Assembly: GCA_017853235.1 (NCBI GenBank)
Contig: JAFMJX010000033.1
Location: 1 to 13,133 of the forward strand
From: Chitinophagaceae bacterium
GTDB lineage: Bacteria; Bacteroidota; Bacteroidia; Chitinophagales; Chitinophagaceae
DNA length: 13,133 bases
Direction: 5' to 3'
A model generated the notes under the pieces. The model was not told the DNA's origin. It ran no database searches and saw nothing but the letters and a program-made list of their open reading frames with translations. The translations under genes and the position numbers were made by a program. This document shows positions 1 through 7,148 of the stretch, one piece after another (the first letter of the stretch is position 1; each line of letters starts with the position of its first letter).

Positions 1-4
1 TAAT

Positions 5-2377
5 TTAATTAAATATCAACGGGATATTTAACTTCAAACTATAATTACGTCCCATATTAAATACGCCTGTTCTTCCTGTTACAATATTATCAGCTGTGTA
101 TTTTAATCTACTTAAATGATTTTGATACGCTACATCGGTTATATTTTGTGCCATCAATGAAATACTAAACAGTTGTTTGTTTTTTTGAGTGACCTGTGTG
201 CCTATTCCTATATTAATTAGAGTATATCCTGGAGTTTTGGTTTCGGTATGATATCCAGTAAATGGATTCCCTTGTTTGGCAACATTATCAAATTGAATGG
301 AAGCGTAGGTATTTTTTAAGTTAGAATGGTTTTTGGGTAACTCATACCTTAATTCTGCAATCCATCTTAATGCTGGGATATTTGGCAAATTATAACTGCC
401 ATCTAAAGCCTTTTCAAATAAACCCTTCACATAGGACACTGTATTTTCAATATGCAATCCGTCTATAGGATGTGGATGAATGTCTAAATTAATTTCGGCA
501 CCATATAATTTTGCATTTTGTTGTTGATACGCAAATGCATAATAGGTTTTATTCGCGACCTGTATAATTGAATCCGTTCCTTTTTTATTCTCCAATTTTT
601 GATAAAAAATATAATGAGTCACATGATTGTAAAATACATTTCCAGTAAAAGATACATGTTCACCCGTCCACTCTGTACCCAAATCAATTTGCATACTTTG
701 TTCAGACAATAAATTTTGGTTACCATACTCGTATCGATTGGTTCCCTCGTGTGCGCCATTACTTCCTAATTCCGATAAATTAGGTGCACGGTAACCTCTC
801 GCTATATTCCACTTTAATACCCAATCACTATTTAATTCATAGGTCATTCCTAAGGATCCTGCTACATCCCCGTAATTTTTTTGTAGCTGGTTAAATTGAA
901 TATTCTTTTTATCCATTCTTAATCCTCCACTCCAATTAAATTGATCTAATTTTTTTTGGGTATAAAAAAAGACACCGGCCTCCAAAGAAGTATATTCTGG
1001 TATGAGTGCTTCCACCCCTTTATTTTTATTTTGTTGGCTTAATCCGTTTACGCCAATCGTATGTTTCCAATTATTTTTTTCGGGAAATAAATATTGTATA
1101 GAATAGTTAAATGTCCCTAAATCAAAATATAAACTTTTTTCATTGGGCACTAAAACATTTCCAAATTCTTGTCTTTGATTGCGTTGATAGGCAATATTAG
1201 CTTTTAACTTACCTCCACCCCAATTCACACTATTGTCCCAAATATATTTGGTATGTTGTATGTATTGATAAGGGATTTGTGGCGTGAAAGAAGAAAAATC
1301 ATTTTGTGTTGCGACTACTTCTTCCATAGTTCCTTTGTTGTTGATTGCTTTTATGAAAGCGCCTGTATCATCGCGCTCCCCTTCAATCATCCCTAATTTT
1401 TGAGTGAACTTATTAATAATGAAATGACTGTATCCCCAATCTCTTTCTATTCCCATAAATCCCCCACCATTCAATTCACTAAATTTAGAATTGAATACGT
1501 AGCCATCAAATTTATTTTTATAATCACTTGCTCTTTTACTGCTCATATTAAAGCCCCATACAAATCCATTTTGATTACCTGCTAGATCAAAATGATACCC
1601 TTGTAAGTGATTATTAGATTGGTAATTACTAAACACATTTCCTCTCACCGATCCTGCAGCTACCGGCACATTGGAGGTAATATTAATGACACCACTCAAT
1701 GCCTCGCTACCGTATATAATGGATGCAGGTACTTTTAAAACTTCGGTACGTGTTACATTATATTCATCTATTTCAATGCCATGCTCGTCACCCCATTGTT
1801 GTCCTTCCTGTCTTACTCCATCATTTAATACCACTACTCTATTATATCCTAAGCCTCTGATGACTGGTTTTGAAATCGCAGGTCCAGTACTTAATTGTGT
1901 CACACCTGGTGTTTTACTTAATGCATCAATGAAATTGGTTGACGCAGTTTTAAATAAATCATCTTTGCGAATCACATTAATAGGCGTTGGTGTTTTTTTA
2001 GAAGAAGTGGCTCTTATAAAACTGGTTACAGTAGCATTTGCATTTTCAATGACCGCATGATTGAGTGTGAAGTTTTTTTCGGTATTCATTGTGATAGTAA
2101 TGTTGGTAGTCACTACACTATACCCCACATAACTCACTTCTACTATATAATTACCTGTTGGTAGATTGATTTGAAACAATCCTTGATCGTTGGTAGTCAC
2201 TCCCTTTTTGAGTTCTGGAAAATAAACCGACGCTCCTTGCAATGCCTGCTTAGTAGACTCGTCTGTCACTTTGCCTTTTAATGTTACATTTTGCAACATC
2301 ATATTTGAATCATGGGCATAACTAATTGCATGTATGCCTAGGAGTGAATAAAATAATATCAGAAAATATTTAAACAT
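5..2377 (-). CDS. TonB-dependent outer-membrane receptor, ZnuD-like, with N-terminal carboxypeptidase-regulatory-like domain
   Basis: Outer-membrane active transporter that would import a scarce ligand using TonB energy. I start it at the ATG at 2377 (790 residues); the reading frame extends to a TTG at 2404, but the ATG is followed at once by a signal peptide ending at about residue 21 (ISYA). Residues ~32-108 form a carboxypeptidase-regulatory-like beta domain (KGKVTDE, GLFQINLPTGNY, VSYVGY), usual in Bacteroidota receptors. The plug spans ~130-235 (ALSKTPGV, KPVIRGLGYNRV, GVRQEGQQWGDEHG, PASIIYGSEALSGVINI). The remainder is a beta barrel ending ...LNIPLIFN with a near-terminal aromatic residue. 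The GVRQEGQQWGDEHG plug segment is typical of the receptor branch that includes zinc and other metal/metallophore receptors, so a metal-type substrate is inferred, not shown. The gene lies 95 bp downstream of a small secreted protein and is probably co-transcribed with it. It is complete; the stop lies at the window edge. Confidence 0.9.
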   Translation of the reverse strand: MFKYFLILFYSLLGIHAISYAHDSNMMLQNVTLKGKVTDESTKQALQGASVYFPELKKGVTTNDQGLFQINLPTGNYIVEVSYVGYSVVTTNITITMNTEKNFTLNHAVIENANATVTSFIRATSSKKTPTPINVIRKDDLFKTASTNFIDALSKTPGVTQLSTGPAISKPVIRGLGYNRVVVLNDGVRQEGQQWGDEHGIEIDEYNVTRTEVLKVPASIIYGSEALSGVINITSNVPVAAGSVRGNVFSNYQSNNHLQGYHFDLAGNQNGFVWGFNMSSKRASDYKNKFDGYVFNSKFSELNGGGFMGIERDWGYSHFIINKFTQKLGMIEGERDDTGAFIKAINNKGTMEEVVATQNDFSSFTPQIPYQYIQHTKYIWDNSVNWGGGKLKANIAYQRNQRQEFGNVLVPNEKSLYFDLGTFNYSIQYLFPEKNNWKHTIGVNGLSQQNKNKGVEALIPEYTSLEAGVFFYTQKKLDQFNWSGGLRMDKKNIQFNQLQKNYGDVAGSLGMTYELNSDWVLKWNIARGYRAPNLSELGSNGAHEGTNRYEYGNQNLLSEQSMQIDLGTEWTGEHVSFTGNVFYNHVTHYIFYQKLENKKGTDSIIQVANKTYYAFAYQQQNAKLYGAEINLDIHPHPIDGLHIENTVSYVKGLFEKALDGSYNLPNIPALRWIAELRYELPKNHSNLKNTYASIQFDNVAKQGNPFTGYHTETKTPGYTLINIGIGTQVTQKNKQLFSISLMAQNITDVAYQNHLSRLKYTADNIVTGRTGVFNMGRNYSLKLNIPLIFN

Positions 2378-2472
2378 AATGAATGCGCAGTTTTTTAAGA
2401 ACAATAGGAATTGATAAAAGGATATCTAATTTTTTAGCATCCCTTTTTCCCAAATAAATTTCATGGAATAAA

Positions 2473-2820
2473 CTATCCTATTACTACTGGGGGACCTCTG
2501 GATTCAAATGAAAATGGAACTAATAAATAAGTAAGCGCAATTAAAGAAGTGTTTTTAATGACCCTTACTGGAGGAGCTGCTACTTCATGTGTACAAGAAA
2601 AATCTAAAAAAGGGGAAGCCACTACTAAATTATCGTAGCTACAATGAATACTTGATTTTTCAACCTGCGCTATAGGAGCGTCTTTATGAACATTACATTT
2701 TGCAGGATCGGAATGTTTGGCCACCAAATCATGAATTGATTTTTGCGGCGTAATGCTAAACGCAAAAACCAATAGCATCACTAATGCTATAATTTGTCGT
2801 ATGGTTTTTTGGTATAACAT
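2473..2820 (-). CDS. Small secreted/membrane-anchored Cys-His protein with C-terminal RGPP motif, partner of the TonB receptor
   Basis: Function unknown. The start is the ATG at 2820 (115 residues), with AAAGGAA just upstream and a good promoter; the frame continues to a TTG at 2844, which overlaps the -7 element and is rejected. Residues ~7-24 are hydrophobic (signal peptide or single membrane anchor), followed by ITPQKSIHDLVAKHSD. The middle holds scattered possible metal ligands: H30, H36, C42, H45, H59, C60, C76, H78. A second hydrophobic stretch (~91-103) leads to a SRGPP motif at ~107-111, close to the C-terminus. Short proteins ending in an RGPP or RAPP motif and lying directly upstream of TonB receptors are familiar in Bacteroidota and recall DUF2946-like proteins. 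A role in metal handling at the cell envelope is inferred from the ligands and the neighbour. I cannot assign a firm family. Confidence 0.75.
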   Translation of the reverse strand: MLYQKTIRQIIALVMLLVFAFSITPQKSIHDLVAKHSDPAKCNVHKDAPIAQVEKSSIHCSYDNLVVASPFLDFSCTHEVAAPPVRVIKNTSLIALTYLLVPFSFESRGPPVVIG

Positions 2821-2841
2821 ATTTCCTTTGCAATTACACTT

Positions 2842-2870
2842 CAAAGTTACAGCAAAATGTTGATGGCAAA
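2842..2870 (-). promoter_or_regulatory. Bacteroidota-type promoter for the small protein-receptor unit
   Basis: On the minus strand, TAACTTTG (2849-2842) matches the -7 consensus TAnnTTTG perfectly, and a TTTG (2870-2867) lies 17 bp upstream as the -33 element. The -7 ends about 21 bp before the ATG at 2820, giving a short leader with the AAAGGAA ribosome site. The promoter abuts the stop codon of the upstream phosphatase-like gene (2877), so the small protein and receptor can be expressed independently of it. No recognisable repressor palindrome was seen here. Confidence 0.6.
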
Positions 2871-2876
2871 ACCTGT

Positions 2877-4019
2877 TTAATAAATCGCTTCGCCTATTGG
2901 ATGCGCTGCTTTAAAGGGGTATCCTATTAACTTAGTGATGGTGGCTGCTAATTGCTTTTGATACAATTGCTGTGTTTTGGTTTGTTCGCCCAAGGAGCCA
3001 ATTTGTTTTAAATGGGGTCCTAATAATGCAAACCAAATACAATTCGCTCCTTTTACATCAGCACCATGTGTGGTCCATTCACTTCCAAAACCTCTTCCAT
3101 GATCGGTGGTGATTAAAATGTAAGTATTGTTTTGATACCCTTTGGTATTTTGTACATAAGTCCAAATATCATTTAACCAAGCATCTACTTGATGTGCTGC
3201 ATCTAAATAATTACTATAATTGGCATGATGCGCCCACTCATCTGTTTCACCATAACTAATATACATTACTTTAGGTTGTTTGGTTTTTAAATAATGCATT
3301 GCTTGGTAATGTGTGAATACATCCAAACATTCTACTTTTTTAAATGGCTGATAACTATCCTTTAATAAATTACTTAAGTTTTCTGAAATAGGATCTTTTA
3401 ATATTGAGGACACCGATTCAAAACCATTAATCACCGGAAACCCTGATACAGCCTCATTTAAAATACGATCGTATGCATCCCAAGCAGCAAACGCTGCTAC
3501 TTTGCCTTTATATTCTTTTTGAGTATTTAAAAAGCCTAAAAAATTAGAATAAGGATTGGGAGGATAATCATTACTATTTATAATACTATCTGGGTATCCA
3601 GTAAAAATTTCATTGTATCCAGGATATGAAAACCAATGTGGATTAGCAACGTTCACTTTGTTTTCTTTAAATCTGTTTCCATATAATTGTCCTTGGGTAG
3701 CCACTGTATTCCAAATAAAAGGAAGTAATAATTTTTGACGCTCACTCACTGTTGCTGCTCCATATTTTTTATATAAATACGCACTGTCCCCATGATTAAA
3801 AATTTTTTGATTGGCTAAATCAAAATCCATTCCATTAAAAACTTCCTGCCATCTAAACCCATCGGTGGTAATCACTATTAAATTGGGTGCTTCGTTGGTT
3901 TCATTTTTATATGTGGTGTTTGTTTGTGCCTGAACCTTAGTGATTGAAAAAATGGCCAACACAAAACAGGCTAGCAAAGTAGTTGAGACAATATGAGTGG
4001 GTGTGTTTTTTAGATGCAT
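2877..4019 (-). CDS. Secreted alkaline-phosphatase-superfamily hydrolase (type I phosphodiesterase/nucleotide pyrophosphatase-like)
   Basis: Predicted exported two-metal hydrolase acting on phosphate (or possibly sulfate) esters; substrate unknown. I choose the ATG at 4019 (380 residues) because a classic signal peptide follows, ending KVQA|QT at about residue 31; the frame's TTG at 4049 would only add ten residues ahead of it. Superfamily metal ligands are visible: D53 in ITTDGFRW, D260 and H264 in YGETDEWAHH, D306-H307 in LITTDHGRG, and H318 in WTTHG. The nucleophile is inferred to be S131 in FSYPGYNEIFTG, which lines up with the Thr of the TFPN...TG motif of nucleotide pyrophosphatases. 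There is no membrane anchor or sorting domain at the C-terminus, so it is probably periplasmic. It precedes the small protein and receptor on the same strand, but those have their own promoter, so a functional link is uncertain. A sulfatase role is less likely because the CxPxR-type formylglycine motif is absent. Confidence 0.85.
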   Translation of the reverse strand: MHLKNTPTHIVSTTLLACFVLAIFSITKVQAQTNTTYKNETNEAPNLIVITTDGFRWQEVFNGMDFDLANQKIFNHGDSAYLYKKYGAATVSERQKLLLPFIWNTVATQGQLYGNRFKENKVNVANPHWFSYPGYNEIFTGYPDSIINSNDYPPNPYSNFLGFLNTQKEYKGKVAAFAAWDAYDRILNEAVSGFPVINGFESVSSILKDPISENLSNLLKDSYQPFKKVECLDVFTHYQAMHYLKTKQPKVMYISYGETDEWAHHANYSNYLDAAHQVDAWLNDIWTYVQNTKGYQNNTYILITTDHGRGFGSEWTTHGADVKGANCIWFALLGPHLKQIGSLGEQTKTQQLYQKQLAATITKLIGYPFKAAHPIGEAIY

Positions 4020-4171
4020 ACTTATATTATATACCCTCAAAATAGGCAAGATTTTGCTTTCACTAAAGGCTATTTACATGAATTCCATATTAATTTTAAA
4101 CTAAAACCTATTGATTTTGAACCTTTTAGTTAGTTTATTGTTAAACTAATAAGCTGATTTTCAAATATTTA

Positions 4172-4203
4172 ATTGGAAGATATTGCTTTATTACTTAATT
4201 TTG
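4172..4203 (+). promoter_or_regulatory. Bacteroidota-type promoter of the nitroreductase gene
   Basis: TAATTTTG at 4196-4203 is a perfect match to the -7 consensus TAnnTTTG, and ATTG at 4172-4175 lies 20 bp upstream as the -33 element. The -7 ends 19 bp before the ATG at 4223, so the leader is very short and has no evident Shine-Dalgarno sequence, as is common in this phylum. The rest of the 203-bp divergent gap (4020-4222) is AT-rich, and I see no clear operator in it. Confidence 0.6.
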
Positions 4204-4222
4204 TTGTTTAAACATTGAATTT

Positions 4223-4852
4223 ATGAAACTAATTGACGCTCTTAACTGGAGATATGCCGCTAAAAGAATGAATGGTAATAAAATCCCCGCTGAAAAATTA
4301 AATACTATTTTGGATGCCGCACGTTTGGCTCCTAGTTCCTTTGGTTTGACTCCCTACAATATTATTGTAGTAGAAGATGAAGAAACAAGAAAAAAATTGT
4401 TGCCTCATTTTTACAATCAACCTCAAATCACTGAATCTTCTGCTGTTATTATTTTTGCTACATGGAATACGATTACCGAAAATGAAGTAGCGAATTACAT
4501 GGCTGAAATCGCAGAACAAAGATCTATGCCAGTAGAAGGTTTGAAAGATTTTGCCAACTACATTAATGGTTCTATCAAAAATTTAACTCCCGAACAATTA
4601 CAAATTTGGGCTGCTAAACAAACATACATCGCTTTAGGTTTTGCTTTAGTGGCTGCTGCTACAGAAGAAGTAGATGCTACTCCAATGGAAGGTTTTGTTC
4701 CTGCAGGTGTAGATGAAGTTTTAGGTTTAACAGAAGCTGGTTTACACAGCGCTGTTGCAATTACTTTAGGTTATAGAGATGCCGCTAGCGATTATTTAGT
4801 GAACGCTAAAAAAGTAAGACGTGATCATGCAAAGTTGATCATCAAAAAATAA
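4223..4852 (+). CDS. Nitroreductase-family NAD(P)H-dependent FMN oxidoreductase
   Basis: Flavin enzyme of 209 residues that reduces nitro-aromatics, quinones or related electrophiles with NAD(P)H; the physiological substrate is not evident. The N-terminal WRYAAKRM corresponds to the FMN-phosphate-binding RxSxR-type motif of the family. LAPSSFGLTPY (~32-42) is the conserved flavin/substrate-side segment, and the C-terminal GYRDAASDYLVNAKKVRRD contains the second set of FMN contacts. Length is standard, consistent with a soluble cytosolic homodimer. Its ATG at 4223 sits 19 bp after a strong -7 element, and a hairpin terminator follows the stop, so it is a single-gene transcription unit. It resembles the NfsB/YfkO-type branch, but I do not assign a gene name. 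Confidence 0.9.
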   Translation: MKLIDALNWRYAAKRMNGNKIPAEKLNTILDAARLAPSSFGLTPYNIIVVEDEETRKKLLPHFYNQPQITESSAVIIFATWNTITENEVANYMAEIAEQRSMPVEGLKDFANYINGSIKNLTPEQLQIWAAKQTYIALGFALVAAATEEVDATPMEGFVPAGVDEVLGLTEAGLHSAVAITLGYRDAASDYLVNAKKVRRDHAKLIIKK

Positions 4853-4885
4853 TTTTCATAGGTGGTTTTAAGCAAGCAATCGATT

Positions 4886-4915
4886 AAGCCTTCCCAATTT
4901 TGGGAGGGCTTTTTT
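4886..4915 (+). terminator. Intrinsic terminator after the nitroreductase gene
   Basis: AAGCCTTCCC (4886-4895) pairs with GGGAGGGCTT (4902-4911), with one G-U pair and a 6-nt AATTTT loop. A run of six T (4910-4915) completes a textbook Rho-independent terminator on the plus strand, 33 bp after the stop codon. Confidence 0.85.
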
Positions 4916-5057
4916 ATGTATCCACAATTATAAATATTGAATTTACCTCAACCTGGATAAAAAAAAGATAAACTTACAATATATAAACGCAGTAATTATA
5001 CGGTAAAAGGGTATCATTGAATGACCTATCATGCACTTAATCAATTACTTAGATTAT

Positions 5058-5113
5058 ATTTATGCGCATATTTTTTATTTATACGTATATTTGTAAACAA
5101 TTACATTTATACG
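5058..5113 (+). promoter_or_regulatory. Promoter with repeated operator-like palindromes upstream of the toxin-antitoxin pair
   Basis: TATATTTG at 5086-5093 is a perfect -7 element (TAnnTTTG); the -33 region has no good TTG. Two perfect 10-bp palindromes sit on it: TATGCGCATA (5061-5070), over the -33 region, and TATACGTATA (5080-5089), overlapping the -7. Their centres are 19 bp apart. The same pattern appears as direct repeats: ATTTATGCG (5058-5066), ATTTATACG (5077-5085) and ATTTATACG (5105-5113), the last ending 2 bp before the antitoxin ATG. This layout fits autorepression by an antitoxin or toxin-antitoxin complex, which is an inference from position. Confidence 0.5.
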
Positions 5114-5115
5114 AA

Positions 5116-5361
5116 ATGAAAGCTAGATTAAATATTACAATTGAAGAACCGCTTTTGAAAGAAGTAAAGCATTATGCTTCAAAACAAAACGTAAGTGTTT
5201 CGGAGTTGGTCGAAAACTATTTTAAAGCAATTGTAAAACCAAAACAGAAAAAATCATTTAATGAAATGATAGAATCATTACCTAAACCTGAGATTTCTGA
5301 AAAAATGAATATGATGGATTTATACAATGAATTCAAAATAAATGAAAATCAAAATGGGTAA
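5116..5361 (+). CDS. Antitoxin-like small DNA-binding protein, DUF6364/ribbon-helix-helix type
   Basis: Predicted antitoxin and autorepressor of the adjacent PIN-domain gene. The start is the ATG at 5116 (81 residues); the frame can be extended to an ATG at 5062, but that would translate through the -7 element and operator repeats. The N-terminus, KARLNITIEEPLLKEVKHYA, is a short beta strand followed by a helix, and NVSVSELVENYFK supplies the second helix, the pattern of a ribbon-helix-helix dimer (residues ~1-40). The C-terminal half is charged and rich in Lys, Glu, Asn and Met (ESLPKPEISEKMNMM), typical of the flexible toxin-wrapping tail of such antitoxins. Its stop overlaps the toxin reading frame, so the two are translationally coupled. 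Assignment to the DUF6364 antitoxin family is by overall look and is fairly confident. Confidence 0.8.
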   Translation: MKARLNITIEEPLLKEVKHYASKQNVSVSELVENYFKAIVKPKQKKSFNEMIESLPKPEISEKMNMMDLYNEFKINENQNG

Positions 5362-5773
5362 TAAAATTTTTTTAGACGCAAATGTATTGCTGGATCATTG
5401 TTTACAAAGAGAGAATTACAAATATTCAAAAATAATTTTTGACAAAATTGAAAATGGCCAAATACGTGCATACATAAATGGTTCAATAATTCATATATTA
5501 AGTTATATACTCTCAAAAGTATATGGTTCAAAAAAAACAAAAATTATTTTAGAAGCATTGATGGTTGATTTGAATATAGTTGATTTACCAAAAGAAATAA
5601 TTATACAAGCACTTCATTCAAAAATTGAAGACATAGAGGATGCGCTTCAATATTTTTCGGCAATTCATTATAAGATGGATTATTTAATAACAAACGATAA
5701 AAATTTTATAAAGTTAAATAGTTCTTACCTTCCTATTTTTACCACTGCTGATTATATAAATAATGATATGTAA
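5354..5773 (+). CDS. PIN-domain ribonuclease-like toxin (VapC-type)
   Basis: Predicted Mg-dependent ribonuclease toxin of a VapBC-like module. The preferred start is the ATG at 5354 (139 residues), overlapping the antitoxin stop by 8 nt; an in-frame ATG at 5342 would add four residues. The first PIN acid is D8 in IFLDANVLLD, the third D96 in IEDIEDALQ, and the fourth D115 in DYLITNDKNF. The second conserved acid, normally a Glu in the helix after strand 2, is not obvious: that stretch reads GSIIHILSYIL with no acidic residue. Several Bacteroidota PIN families carry Asn or another residue there, so this may be a family trait and not a defect. The gene is strikingly A-rich compared with the neighbouring biosynthetic genes, consistent with a mobile accessory pair. 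It ends 18 bp from the convergent thrC stop, with no terminator visible between them. Confidence 0.85.
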   Translation: MGNKIFLDANVLLDHCLQRENYKYSKIIFDKIENGQIRAYINGSIIHILSYILSKVYGSKKTKIILEALMVDLNIVDLPKEIIIQALHSKIEDIEDALQYFSAIHYKMDYLITNDKNFIKLNSSYLPIFTTADYINNDM

Positions 5774-5791
5774 ATTAGTAAAGATGACTCA

Positions 5792-7147
5792 CTATCGCAT
5801 CATCCATTGTTTAAACGTTTCATATTTAGCTGGTATAGGAATAGATACTTCTTCTCGATTTAATAAATAGGCTACCGAAGATGGTATTGGGATAGACTGC
5901 CCAATAGCTTCCTCCACTACTTCGGGAAACTTCACTGGATGCGCTGTTTCAAGGATGAGCGCGTGAATAGATGCATTTAGTTCTTGTTCTTTAATAAACT
6001 TTTCGGCTGCATTAAATGCAACTGCGCCATGTGGGTCTAAAATATAATTAAACGTTTTAAATACGCGTGCAATAGTTGACTTAGTGTCACTATCACTAAT
6101 TTGATAACTTTTTAATTGCGAAGTAAGTTGTTCAAAATTTTGTTGCATGATTTCCATGATGCGTACAAAATTACTGGGATCACCCACATCCATCGCATTA
6201 GATATAGTCGCTACTGCTTTTTTAACCTCATAATTTTGTGTTGCCAAATATCGCGTCACCACATCATTGGCATTGCATGCCGCTACAAATTGTCCAATAG
6301 GTAAACCACTTGCTTTTGCCATCATGCCGGCACAAATATTCCCAAAATTTCCACTTGGTACTACCACATGCATTGGTACGTCATCACCATACTTAGCTAC
6401 CCAATCCTGCCATGCGAAAAAATAATACAATTGTTGTGGGAGCCATCTTGCTACGTTGATGGAATTAGCAGAGGTTAAATGGTACTTTTCATTAAGAGTT
6501 GCATCCATGAAGGCTTCTTTCACAATTGCTTGACAATCATCAAAACTTCCTGCTACTTCTAATGCTGTTATATTTTGACCACAGGTAGTTAATTGTAATT
6601 CCTGGATGGGACTCACTTTCCCTTTTGGATATAATATGATTACGGAGACTCCTTCAACGCCTAAAAAGCCATTGGCCACTGCACCGCCGGTGTCTCCAGA
6701 AGTTGCCACTAATACCGTTGTATTTTTTACAGTAGTAGCATGACGAATATTTTCTTTAGATGATTTAGAAATATTTTCTTTTGCAAAATATCCCAAACAT
6801 CTACTCATGAATCTTGCACCTACATCCTTAAATGCTAATGTGGGTCCGTGAAATAATTCTAATGTATCAATTTGATTTGTAATGGATACTGTGGGGAAAT
6901 TAAAATCAATCGTTTCCTTACATATTTGTTGTAAACTAATATCATCTATAGTGCCGCCCACATAAGGTCGCATCACTTCAAAAGCCAATTGTTCTTTAGG
7001 TAATGTTTTAAATCGTTGAATGGTGGATGCATCCAAAACTGGTATACTGGTTGGAAAATACAATCCTTTATCTGGCGCCTGTCCTGTGATGGCTGCTGTT
7101 TTAAAATCTACTAAAGCAGATTGTTTTTTTAAACTATAATACTGCAT
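5792..7147 (-). CDS. thrC: Threonine synthase
   Basis: PLP enzyme converting O-phospho-L-homoserine and water to L-threonine and phosphate, the last step of threonine synthesis. The 451-residue protein shows the N-terminal threonine-synthase domain (DKGLYFPTSIP at ~26-36), the PLP lysine K107 in FHGPTLAFKDVGARF, and the phosphate-binding SGDTGGA loop at 150-156. VPSGNFGNICAG also matches the family. The C-terminal LDPHGAVAFNAAEKF and ETAHPVKFPEVVEEA segments are typical of bacterial ThrC. The length (about 430 in E. coli) and motifs indicate the bacterial class rather than the plant S-adenosylmethionine-activated class. Its ATG at 7147 follows the thrB stop by a single base, so it is translationally coupled, and it is the last gene of the ilvC-ilvA-thrABC operon. 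No intrinsic terminator is visible before the convergent PIN gene. Confidence 0.97.
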   Translation of the reverse strand: MQYYSLKKQSALVDFKTAAITGQAPDKGLYFPTSIPVLDASTIQRFKTLPKEQLAFEVMRPYVGGTIDDISLQQICKETIDFNFPTVSITNQIDTLELFHGPTLAFKDVGARFMSRCLGYFAKENISKSSKENIRHATTVKNTTVLVATSGDTGGAVANGFLGVEGVSVIILYPKGKVSPIQELQLTTCGQNITALEVAGSFDDCQAIVKEAFMDATLNEKYHLTSANSINVARWLPQQLYYFFAWQDWVAKYGDDVPMHVVVPSGNFGNICAGMMAKASGLPIGQFVAACNANDVVTRYLATQNYEVKKAVATISNAMDVGDPSNFVRIMEIMQQNFEQLTSQLKSYQISDSDTKSTIARVFKTFNYILDPHGAVAFNAAEKFIKEQELNASIHALILETAHPVKFPEVVEEAIGQSIPIPSSVAYLLNREEVSIPIPAKYETFKQWMMR

Positions 7148-7148
7148 A

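Noticed and set aside
1671..2060. Open frame antisense to the receptor plug region
   Set aside because: It lies wholly opposite well-conserved receptor coding sequence and its translation has no recognisable domain; it is a shadow of the real gene.
2378..2404. TTG start adding nine residues to the TonB receptor
   Set aside because: The ATG at 2377 gives a clean signal peptide directly at the N-terminus; the extension breaks it with extra residues.
2411..2445. AAAAGGAT...ATCCCTTTT as a hairpin between the small protein and the receptor
   Set aside because: The arms need a bulge and the structure is weak; the two genes are better seen as one unit, and it does not resemble a terminator.
4020..4049. 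TTG start adding ten residues to the phosphatase-like protein
   Set aside because: The ATG at 4019 immediately precedes a basic-hydrophobic signal peptide; there is no ribosome site supporting the TTG.
5062..5115. Upstream ATG extending the antitoxin by 18 residues
   Set aside because: It would lie inside the operator repeats and upstream of the -7 element, so it would not be transcribed from that promoter; family N-termini begin at MKARLNIT.
5774..5791. Bidirectional terminator between the PIN gene and thrC
   Set aside because: Only 18 bp separate the stops, and I could find no stable GC-rich stem with a T-tract on either strand.
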